Assembly (NCBI GenBank): GCA_003096235.1
Contig: PIXT01000150.1
Coordinates: forward strand, 1 to 15,214
DNA: 15,214 nt
Reading direction: 5' to 3'
DNA from: Candidatus Bathyarchaeum sp.
Lineage (GTDB): Archaea > Thermoproteota > Bathyarchaeia > Bathyarchaeales > Bathyarchaeaceae
Positions 7,015 through 15,214 of the stretch are shown piece by piece. A program made the translations under genes and the position numbers. Each line of letters opens with the position of its first letter. Position 1 is the first letter of the stretch. The notes beneath the pieces are model-generated. The model was not told the origin of the DNA and searched no databases. It saw nothing but the letters and a program-made list of their open reading frames with translations.

Positions 7015-8058
7015 GTGTGTGAGTTTGGAATGAAAAAAATTTTTGCCCTATGTTTAATCCTTCTTTTCGTGGTAACATCTGTGGTTATTAGCGTTTTTAA
7101 TCAAACAACCGTTAAAGTTGACTTGGAAGGCATCGATATTTATGTCGTTACGCATGTTAATGATGAATTGGAGCCAGAGGTAATCAGGTCTATGCTTGAT
7201 GACCTTGAGGTTGTTACTGGAGTTCAGTTGTGTGTTTGGGTGGGAGATAACAACACAGGTGCTATTTGGGATGCAAAAGGCAGGCTTGAAAGGTGGATAA
7301 AAGAGTTTGATGACTACAAAATTGTGATACAGTGTGATTATGCCTTTTACGAAAAACATGCTCGTTATCAGTATCCTTTTTGGGTGTATGATGACACAGA
7401 AACGATGAGTCAAACATGGTACAATAACTGGTACGGCAATCTGAGCGAAGTACTAAATCAGTACCCAAACGTTGTGTTAATGGTGGGCTTTAATGAACCC
7501 TACAACCATTTTGCAACAAAAGAACTGACACACACAATCCTAAAACGGGAATACTTGACATGGAAAAATGTGAGTAACATCCCCTTCAGCACCGAGTTTT
7601 TGATGCCCAGAATTTATTGGGCAGATTATTGGGGCTTTCCAGAAAACCTTACTGTTGAAGATGATTTGGTGCCCTTTTGGAGCAACTACTCCGACTATAT
7701 AGGAGTCAATTTGTGGGCATACAATCAGCCGCCTCAGTATGGGTTTTCTTCAGGAACATATGAACGAGCAATACAGGCTGTAGAGCTTTGTAAACTCTAT
7801 TCAGAGGAACTAGGGAAACCAATTCACGTGAACGAGTTCCCTGCATGGAGCTGTAACGCTTTCAAATACACTTGCGAAAACGTGTGCAACTACCCAAACA
7901 TTGGGCAAGTCTATCAGCTGTGGTACTGGTGTGATTCTGAAGAAATACACTATGACGGCTGGACCTATGGACTCTATAACGTTGACCAAAAAACACACAA
8001 AGCAAGCAGAGTAAACCCCTCATGGGCAGTCTTCAACGAAGTGCTAATTCCTAACTAA
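7015..8058 (+). CDS. Secreted or membrane-anchored TIM-barrel glycosidase-like protein
   Basis: The frame gives 347 residues from GTG 7015; ATG at 7030 is an equally good or better start because it begins a classic signal sequence, MKKIFALCLILLFVV. After the hydrophobic segment the protein is rich in W and Y. The catalytic marks of clan GH-A glycoside hydrolases are present: VGFNEPYN (N160-E161-P162, acid/base) at the end of one strand, and IHVNEF (E274, nucleophile) about 113 residues later, as expected for strands 4 and 7 of the barrel. Six or so N-x-S/T sequons (e.g. N142, N185, N211, N224) fit an extracellular archaeal glycoprotein. A cluster of Cys (280, 287, 291, 306) may form disulfides. 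I cannot assign a GH family, and the N-terminal strand ends are atypical. No sugar transporter or polysaccharide gene is adjacent; an integrase scar lies just upstream. Confidence 0.6.
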   Translation: MCEFGMKKIFALCLILLFVVTSVVISVFNQTTVKVDLEGIDIYVVTHVNDELEPEVIRSMLDDLEVVTGVQLCVWVGDNNTGAIWDAKGRLERWIKEFDDYKIVIQCDYAFYEKHARYQYPFWVYDDTETMSQTWYNNWYGNLSEVLNQYPNVVLMVGFNEPYNHFATKELTHTILKREYLTWKNVSNIPFSTEFLMPRIYWADYWGFPENLTVEDDLVPFWSNYSDYIGVNLWAYNQPPQYGFSSGTYERAIQAVELCKLYSEELGKPIHVNEFPAWSCNAFKYTCENVCNYPNIGQVYQLWYWCDSEEIHYDGWTYGLYNVDQKTHKASRVNPSWAVFNEVLIPN

Positions 8059-8103
8059 CCTGTTATGTTGTGGCTTGTGGACTAGCACCTTGTTTTTAAG
8101 TAT

Positions 8104-8262
8104 TCATTCGTCTTTTTCGAATAGTAAATAGTGATTAATTTCTGTCCCTCGTAGTTGAGCCGTAGAGTATGTATGAAGACTCCAACCATTGCTTTGAAAT
8201 TCCTCAATTGTTTTTCCAACACTTTTGTGATGCGTAACCTGCACGCATTCCCATATCTTCAA
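8104..8262 (-). CDS. Small DUF4177-like protein, 52 residues
   Basis: A short gene starts at TTG 8262 and ends with TGA. GAGGTGA sits 5 nt before the start, one of the best Shine-Dalgarno matches in the window. The product begins MKIWECVQVT, has a middle IEEFQSNGWSLHTYS and ends NHYLLFEKDE. This is the pattern of DUF4177-type proteins: a W-E-hydrophobic strand, a helix ending in N-x-GW-x-L, and a final strand with hydrophobics then F-x-K. These are small alpha/beta domains of unknown function. An in-frame GTG at 8271 would add three residues but would sit on the ribosome binding site. It lies downstream of the cdc48 terminator, so it probably has its own promoter. Coding status is good; family is likely; role unknown. 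Confidence 0.68.
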   Translation of the reverse strand: MKIWECVQVTHHKSVGKTIEEFQSNGWSLHTYSTAQLRGTEINHYLLFEKDE

Positions 8263-8397
8263 ACCAATCACCTCAATAATCTCTGAAACTTACTCTCTTA
8301 AATTAGATTTATTCAAAACTACCACTGACACAAAAAATGGTTTAACAAAAAAAGAGTTTACCGGGGAAAATCTTCCCCGTGCTAACTTAGCGCCTAG
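8263..8397. other. Spacer between cdc48 and the small gene
   Basis: It holds the ribosome binding site of the small gene (8266-8274), A+T-rich DNA where a promoter would lie, and the cdc48 terminator. I see nothing else. Confidence 0.4.
8347..8379 (-). terminator. Stem-loop plus T7 terminator of cdc48
   Basis: CGGGGAA (8362-8368) and TTCCCCG (8373-8379) form a perfect 7 bp stem with a 4-base loop. In the minus-strand transcript this is followed 8 nt later by seven U residues (A-run at 8347-8353). It begins 19 bases past the cdc48 stop codon. Confidence 0.75.
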
Positions 8398-10868
<2,471 letters not shown>

Positions 10869-12143
10869 TTAGTTGACGTTATGGTTTCCGTTACCTTTGT
10901 GGACTGTTTTTGACCATCTATGGCGCTTTTTTCCTGTAATCTTAGAGAAACACAGGTCAATGAATGCCTTTGTGCAGATTAACACATTCAAAGTAAACGT
11001 CAAAAACAGCATGGGAATCAGCCAACATATCCTGTTTCTGCCATCTAAATATGCTCCAATTCCAACCTCAAAGAAGGGCGCAAAATTTCCCACAGAACTA
11101 TAAAACGAAATAGGCACCATCATCCAAAGAACATTCACCCATTCAACTGGCTCAATCAAAAACAGAACTGCGCCAAGAATCCACGCCAAAGTAGCCAAGA
11201 TGGGAACAAAATAGACATTAAGAAGCAAGAAGCCATCAAGCCGTTCTCGTCGGCTCATATTCTTACTCTTGACGACTGACCATGTGTGCCTGAATGCGCA
11301 CTGCATGTGACCTTTTGCCCATCTGGAGCGTTGTTGCCAGTAAGAGCCCCAGTTTTCAACTGCTTCCTCGTAGCAGTCAGCATCGTTAACGTATTTGACT
11401 TTCAATCCTGCAAGATAGATTCTAAATGTCAGGTCTGTGTCTTCTGCTAGCATGTCTGGGTCCCAGCCTCCAAGTGTTTGTATTAGGCTTTTTTTGAATC
11501 CTCCTACGGTTCCGCCGAATTGGGAGACAAGTTCTAGTTCGTTTCTGGCGAACTGGTCTACTCTGTAGCCTCCTGTTCTTTCTAGGGCAACAAGTCTTGT
11601 AACTATGCTGTCTGGCTCGTTTAGAACTGTGACTCTTCCTTGTACTGCTCCAACTTTGGGGTCTTTGAAGGATTTTGTGAGTTTTTCGATTATGTCTCTT
11701 TGGGGATAGTAATCGGCGTCAAAACAGTAGACTATTTCTCCAGAGACATGTTTTAATCCGTAGTTTAGTGCTTCTGGCTTTCCTTTTCCGCCCTCAGTTT
11801 GGTTTCGTTGAATAAAATGTATGAATTTGTGGTTTTTGGCAAACCTCTTTGCTTTCTTGCTTGTGCTGTCTGTGGAAGCGTCATCTATTACGATTACTTC
11901 AAATTTTTCTTTTGGGTACGTTAATTCTGTCATTCTTTGGAGGACTCGTTCAATTACATGTTCTTCGTTGCGGGCAGGGATCAGAACTGAAACCGTGGGT
12001 TCGTATGTTTTTGAGTTAACGTTTTTTGGCTGTTGTTCGTTTTTGTGGTATAATGCGGCAAGCGTGAATATGTAGTGTCTTGTGAGATAGGCTGTGATTA
12101 GGGCAACTAGTGCCACGAAGGCTATGCTCAGAACCCAAATCAA
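10869..12143 (-). CDS. Processive-type family 2 glycosyltransferase, membrane protein
   Basis: This 424-residue GT2 enzyme resembles cellulose, hyaluronan and poly-GlcNAc synthases. It has one N-terminal membrane helix (about 2-32), then the cytoplasmic GT-A domain: VSVLIPARNEE (51-61), DDAST (87-91), DAD (142-144, metal/UDP binding), AEDTD (233-237, catalytic base) and QRSRW (271-275, the QxxRW motif of processive enzymes). Four further hydrophobic segments follow (about 304-330, 334-354, 371-397). It would build or extend a polysaccharide from nucleotide sugars at the cytoplasmic face and may pass it through the membrane. The start is TTG at 12143, overlapping the stop of the upstream gene by four bases, so translation is coupled. 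Which sugar is used cannot be told. Family is certain; processivity is inferred from QxxRW plus helices. Confidence 0.9.
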   Translation of the reverse strand: MIWVLSIAFVALVALITAYLTRHYIFTLAALYHKNEQQPKNVNSKTYEPTVSVLIPARNEEHVIERVLQRMTELTYPKEKFEVIVIDDASTDSTSKKAKRFAKNHKFIHFIQRNQTEGGKGKPEALNYGLKHVSGEIVYCFDADYYPQRDIIEKLTKSFKDPKVGAVQGRVTVLNEPDSIVTRLVALERTGGYRVDQFARNELELVSQFGGTVGGFKKSLIQTLGGWDPDMLAEDTDLTFRIYLAGLKVKYVNDADCYEEAVENWGSYWQQRSRWAKGHMQCAFRHTWSVVKSKNMSRRERLDGFLLLNVYFVPILATLAWILGAVLFLIEPVEWVNVLWMMVPISFYSSVGNFAPFFEVGIGAYLDGRNRICWLIPMLFLTFTLNVLICTKAFIDLCFSKITGKKRHRWSKTVHKGNGNHNVN

Positions 12144-12589
12144 TCTTTTTCCAGCCTTTCTGCTTTTGTTTTGTATGCTGTCATCATTGACAGGCTAATT
12201 GACCACACGGCTACTATCCATACAAAGTCGATTAGAGGTCTGGTGACTAGAAACATTATCTTGAATGTGTCTGTGTTCAGAAATAAAATAGCGTCTTCCA
12301 ATAAAACCTGAATGCCATGCCACAAAATGCCGACTTGATTTCCTACTATTAGTAGAACAACTTTGCGGCGAAGAGGACCTTCCAAAGGGAATATGAGAAA
12401 CAAAAAAAGAATATTAAAGAAAATTATTGAAAACAGTGCAGACAGGTCAAAACTACTGATTAGTTGAACCTGGAAAAAGATTACCACAGTCACTATTGCT
12501 GAGCCAATCGCTAAGTGACCAAAATTTGGTCTCAGTTTTAGCTGACCCTGTCTATTTTCGTTGCTTGCCATAAGCGTCCCCGTGCGCAT
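12140..12589 (-). CDS. Four-helix membrane protein coupled to the glycosyltransferase
   Basis: The 149-residue product has about four membrane helices (roughly 24-46, 50-68, 76-97 and 109-137) and short charged ends. I recognise no family. It overlaps the GT2 start by four bases, which suggests the two proteins are made in equal amounts and may act as one membrane complex. The frame opens at ATG 12589; an internal ATG at 12571 (residue 7) may be the real start, because the TATA-like element at 12603-12613 would place the transcript start near 12583, inside the longer reading frame. A role as accessory or export subunit for the glycosyltransferase is inferred from position only. Confidence 0.72.
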   Translation of the reverse strand: MRTGTLMASNENRQGQLKLRPNFGHLAIGSAIVTVVIFFQVQLISSFDLSALFSIIFFNILFLFLIFPLEGPLRRKVVLLIVGNQVGILWHGIQVLLEDAILFLNTDTFKIMFLVTRPLIDFVWIVAVWSISLSMMTAYKTKAERLEKD

Positions 12590-12602
12590 TTTCGGCAGTT
12601 TT

Positions 12603-12613
12603 GCATAAATATG
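12603..12613 (-). promoter_or_regulatory. TATA-like element of the glycosyltransferase operon
   Basis: The minus strand reads CATATTTATGC. Expected initiation about 25 bases downstream is near 12583, favouring the second in-frame ATG of the next gene. Confidence 0.4.
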
Positions 12614-12685
12614 TTGTTGAACAGAAACAAACCGTTTAATTCATTTAGCTACTTTGACAATTCTGGTGCAAATTTTTATGAGCCT

Positions 12686-12731
12686 AAAAAACAGAATAGC
12701 TCAGCTTACAACCAAGCCTGAATCAAAGCTG
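12686..12731 (-). terminator. Stem-loop and T6 after the adenosine-specific kinase gene
   Basis: CAGCTT (12702-12707) and AAGCTG (12726-12731) can pair with an 18-base loop. In the minus-strand transcript the stem is followed 10 nt later by six U residues (12686-12691). It begins 5 bases beyond the stop codon and would end the guaA operon. Confidence 0.5.
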
Positions 12732-12736
12732 CTGGT

Positions 12737-13312
12737 TTATAGTTTGTAGCCCATTTTTCTGAGGAACTCTTTTCTGGCGGAAACATCTTTTTTTGTTTCT
12801 ATTCCTTTAGTTTTGTATCCGTCAATGACGCCTAGTATTCCTCTGCCCTGCTCAGTTTCAGCAATTATGACCTCTAATGGGTTAGCTGTTGCTGCATGTA
12901 TTGTGCAAACTTCGGGCACCTGCTTAATTTTGCCTAGAACATTTATGGGATATGCGTTTTTGAGGAAGATAATGAAGCTGTGTCCACATCCTAGCTTAGA
13001 CGCATTGTTTGCTGCCAGCGTCTTTAGTTCTTCATCATTGCCCTCTACTCTAACTAGGCATGGTCCAGATGCTTCACAAAATCCCACCCCAAACTTGATG
13101 TCTGGAACAGCATTGACTAGTGCTTCGTAAATGTCTTCAACTGTTTTGATGAAATGAGACGTGCCCAAGATTACGTTGCAGTTCTCGGGCAACTCAACTT
13201 TAACTGTTTCAAGTTTCACGCAAACCTGCCCCCGTATTTCTTTGCATTTTTTACCTAAAATAATTTCGAAGAAACCATTAGCTATCTGCTTGATTTGTTC
13301 TTTTATTCCCAC
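12737..13312 (-). CDS. Adenosine-specific kinase family protein
   Basis: The core matches the archaeal adenosine-specific kinase family (Pfam Adenosine_kin). Clear marks are [20 protein letters not shown] (about 46-65), [19 protein letters not shown] (78-96), [37 protein letters not shown] and the ending [12 protein letters not shown]. The family is small and does not resemble ribokinase or GHMP kinases; the kinase name comes from one studied member and the physiological reaction is not firmly settled. The frame from GTG 13312 gives 191 residues, about 30 more than usual. GTG at 13219 would give 160 residues starting MKLETVKVE, the normal family start. The long form overlaps guaA by 10 bases; the short form leaves an 83 base gap. 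Pairing with guaA places it in purine metabolism. Confidence 0.88.
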   Translation of the reverse strand: MGIKEQIKQIANGFFEIILGKKCKEIRGQVCVKLETVKVELPENCNVILGTSHFIKTVEDIYEALVNAVPDIKFGVGFCEASGPCLVRVEGNDEELKTLAANNASKLGCGHSFIIFLKNAYPINVLGKIKQVPEVCTIHAATANPLEVIIAETEQGRGILGVIDGYKTKGIETKKDVSARKEFLRKMGYKL

Positions 13313-14847
13313 TCTATTGTTGCTGGCGGCTTATGGGTTATGTCATACACAACCCGCGTTACCTGAGGCAACTCGTTAGTTATTCTCGTCGAAATCCTTT
13401 CCAGCACATCATAAGGAATCCTAGCAAAACCCGCTGTCATAGCTTCCTTGCTTTCAACAATTCTGACCGCAACAGTGTAACCGTAGGCTCTGGAATCGCC
13501 TTTCACTCCGGTGCTCTTTGTCTGGGTTAGCGCCGCAAAATACTGCCACAAACACTCTCCAAGACCAACCTTCTCAATTTCATCTGTGACAATTTTGTCG
13601 GCTTTCCGCACAAGCTCCGTTTTTTCTTTTGTTAATTCGCCGATGACTCTTACTGCCAAGCCTGGACCTGGAAACGGTTGCCTGGTAACAAGTTCGTTTG
13701 GTAATCCCATAATCTTTGCGACTTCTCTGACTTCATCTTTGTATAGGTCTCGTAGGGGTTCAATTATTGCCTTGAATTCTATGTCTTCGGGTAAGCCTCC
13801 CACGTTATGGTGGGTATTTATTGTGACCGAGTGCTTCCTGAAGCCTGACTCGATTCTGTCAGGGTAAATGGTTCCTTGGATAAGATAATCTGCAGCTATC
13901 TTTCTTGCTGCTTCCTCAAAGACCCTGATGAATTCCTCTCCGATAATTTTTCGTTTTTTCTCAGGATCAACAACGCCCACAAGCCTCTTAAAAAAACGTT
14001 CCTGAGCATGAATCGCAACAACATTAACGCCAAGCCTCTTGAATGTCGTTTCAACATATTCTGTTTCGCCAAGGCGCATAAAGCCATGGTCAACATAAAT
14101 CGCCAAAAGCCGTTCTCCAATCGCCTTAGCCGCCATGAACGTAGCTACACTAGAATCTATTCCCCCACTCAACCCAATTATGGCAGTTCCTTCACCGACA
14201 GTTTCTCTTATTTCCTTGACTGCCTTGTCGACTAGAGATTCGGGTCTCCAGTTTGCTTCACACTTGCAAACCTCAAAAATGAAGTTACGTAGCATTTTCA
14301 CTCCGTTTTCTGTGTGAACAACCTCAGGGTGCCACTGAAGACCATATATCTGCCGTGTTTTGTGACGAAAAGCTGCTGTTGGGCAACTTTCTGTGTAAGC
14401 TAGCACCTCGTAATCTTCAGGAAGCTGGTAAACTGTGTCGCCGTGGCTCATCCAAACTTTCTCTTTTTGCTCAAGCTCCTTGAGGACGCCCACAGGCTTA
14501 GAGACATTAACGTATGCTATTCCATACTCCTTTGTTTTTCCGGGCTTCACCTTTCCGTTAGAAAAATATGCTATCATCTGATGCCCATAACACAACCCAA
14601 GAATGGGAATGCCCATCTCCAGTATTTGTCGATCAAACTTTGGCGCATCAGTCTCGTAAACGCTCCATGGACCCCCAGACAAAATTAAGCCCTTGACATT
14701 CATGGTCTTGTTCAGTTCATCTATTTCTTGTGGAGTTATGTCGCAGGGCACTATTTCGGAGTACACCTTGTGTTCTCTGATTCTTCTGGCAATCAAATTG
14801 CAGTATTGTCCCCCAAAGTCCAGCACCAAAATAGCATCATGTTTCAT
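13303..14847 (-). CDS. guaA: GMP synthase (glutamine-hydrolysing), single chain
   Basis: This 514-residue enzyme converts XMP to GMP using ATP and glutamine ammonia. The N-terminal class I glutamine amidotransferase has GLCYGHQ with nucleophile C86, and H173-P-E175 completing the triad. The ATP-pyrophosphatase domain has the PP-loop LSGGIDSS (226-233), and the C-terminal dimerisation domain ends in [14 protein letters not shown], the canonical end of bacterial and eukaryal-type GuaA. Many euryarchaea split these two halves into separate genes; here they are fused. The ATG at 14847 begins four residues before [11 protein letters not shown], the normal start. A TATA box lies at 14885-14895. The downstream adenosine-specific kinase gene overlaps its stop. 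Confidence 0.97.
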   Translation of the reverse strand: MKHDAILVLDFGGQYCNLIARRIREHKVYSEIVPCDITPQEIDELNKTMNVKGLILSGGPWSVYETDAPKFDRQILEMGIPILGLCYGHQMIAYFSNGKVKPGKTKEYGIAYVNVSKPVGVLKELEQKEKVWMSHGDTVYQLPEDYEVLAYTESCPTAAFRHKTRQIYGLQWHPEVVHTENGVKMLRNFIFEVCKCEANWRPESLVDKAVKEIRETVGEGTAIIGLSGGIDSSVATFMAAKAIGERLLAIYVDHGFMRLGETEYVETTFKRLGVNVVAIHAQERFFKRLVGVVDPEKKRKIIGEEFIRVFEEAARKIAADYLIQGTIYPDRIESGFRKHSVTINTHHNVGGLPEDIEFKAIIEPLRDLYKDEVREVAKIMGLPNELVTRQPFPGPGLAVRVIGELTKEKTELVRKADKIVTDEIEKVGLGECLWQYFAALTQTKSTGVKGDSRAYGYTVAVRIVESKEAMTAGFARIPYDVLERISTRITNELPQVTRVVYDITHKPPATIEWE

Positions 14848-15121
14848 GGGCTATCCCTACATCATGCCTTAATGCCTGAGCCAATCTTTTAAAGGCTTCT
14901 TTAGAAAACAAAAAACGAACTGTGCCCTTCTTGGTTGAAAGAGTATGTTTGTTGAGTACCCGTTATTCACACGTTCTTTCAGCATATTTGTAGGCTAATA
15001 GCTGTTCATTGGTGAAAACAGTATTTTTTCTGAAATTTTCTAGCACAGCACACGTTTGCCTCCAAAAGTTCACACTATCATTAGTAGACCTCTAACATCC
15101 GTCATCTGAGTTGTTTGTTGT
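14848..15121. other. Spacer upstream of guaA
   Basis: It holds the guaA promoter at its left end. A 15-codon frame (15006-15053, minus) follows a GGAGG at 5 nt but is too short to call. I see no riboswitch-like fold by eye. Confidence 0.35.
14885..14895 (-). promoter_or_regulatory. TATA box of the guaA operon
   Basis: The minus strand reads CCTTTAAAAGA. Initiation about 26 bases downstream, near 14864, would give a leader of about 17 nt. Confidence 0.5.
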
Positions 15122-15214
15122 TTAGATTCGGGTCATTTCTTCGATTGGAACAAAACAGTGCGGAGCAAATGTGACTGTTTGTTCTCCGTCTTCTACCATG
15201 GCTGCTCCGGGGAC
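15122..15214 (-). CDS. C-terminal end of an unrecognised gene (partial)
   Basis: The last 30 codons and a TAA stop of a minus-strand gene run off the right edge. The tail contains GAAMVEDGEQTVTF and APHCFVPIEEMTRI. The uninterrupted frame, the hydrophobic/charged alternation and the clean stop make it look coding. I do not recognise the family. It points the same way as guaA, with a 274 bp gap, so it is probably a separate transcription unit. Confidence 0.5.
   Translation of the reverse strand, partial: VPGAAMVEDGEQTVTFAPHCFVPIEEMTRI

Noticed and set aside
8041..8097. GTGCTA/TAGCAC pair followed by T5 after the glycosidase-like gene
   Set aside because: The pair is 36 bases apart and partly inside the coding end; too weak for a terminator call, though the T5 alone may contribute.

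Overview
The window looks like a piece of an archaeal chromosome of modest G+C. The evidence is a two-ring Cdc48-type AAA ATPase with an N-terminal substrate-binding region, endonuclease Q, an archaeal adenosine-specific kinase, TATA boxes at the expected distance upstream of several genes, and Shine-Dalgarno sequences of the GAGGTGA type in front of ATG, GTG and TTG starts. The mix of a single-chain GMP synthase, EndoQ and TldD/TldE would suit an uncultivated TACK-type lineage such as Bathyarchaeia. That placement is an inference, and no marker here proves it.

Layout, left to right. 1-1431 (+) is a cobalamin-binding radical SAM enzyme that begins exactly at the window edge. 1518-1777 holds two divergent tRNA genes, Val(UAC) on - and Ser(GCU) on +, both with encoded CCA and separated by a palindromic TATA element. 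1836-2522 (+) is a membrane-anchored NERD-domain protein. 2687-6772 (-) is a probable operon read right to left: endoQ, tldD, tldE. Between endoQ and the next gene lies a broken piece of DNA that reads as the C-terminus of an archaeal tyrosine integrase. 7015-8058 (+) is a secreted or membrane-anchored TIM-barrel glycosidase-like protein. 8104-8262 (-) is a 52-residue gene with a strong ribosome binding site. 8398-10560 (-) is cdc48 with a clear terminator. 10869-12589 (-) is an overlapping pair: a four-helix membrane protein followed by a processive-type family 2 glycosyltransferase. 12737-14847 (-) is guaA overlapping an adenosine-specific kinase, closed by a stem-loop plus T-run. The right edge (15122-15214, -) carries the last 30 codons of an unrecognised gene.

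Most of the window is housekeeping: tRNA supply, deaminated-base repair (EndoQ with a probable PCNA-binding tail), peptide processing (TldD/E), protein unfolding (Cdc48) and GMP synthesis. Accessory material concentrates at about 6.8-8.3 kb (integrase remnant, glycosidase-like secreted protein, small DUF4177-like protein) and at 10.9-12.6 kb (surface polysaccharide synthesis pair). I see no CRISPR array, no intact transposon, no rRNA and no obvious multi-gene defence island. The best leads for undescribed biology are the integrase scar with its neighbouring secreted glycosidase-like gene, the glycosyltransferase plus small membrane partner, and the PIP-box tail on EndoQ.
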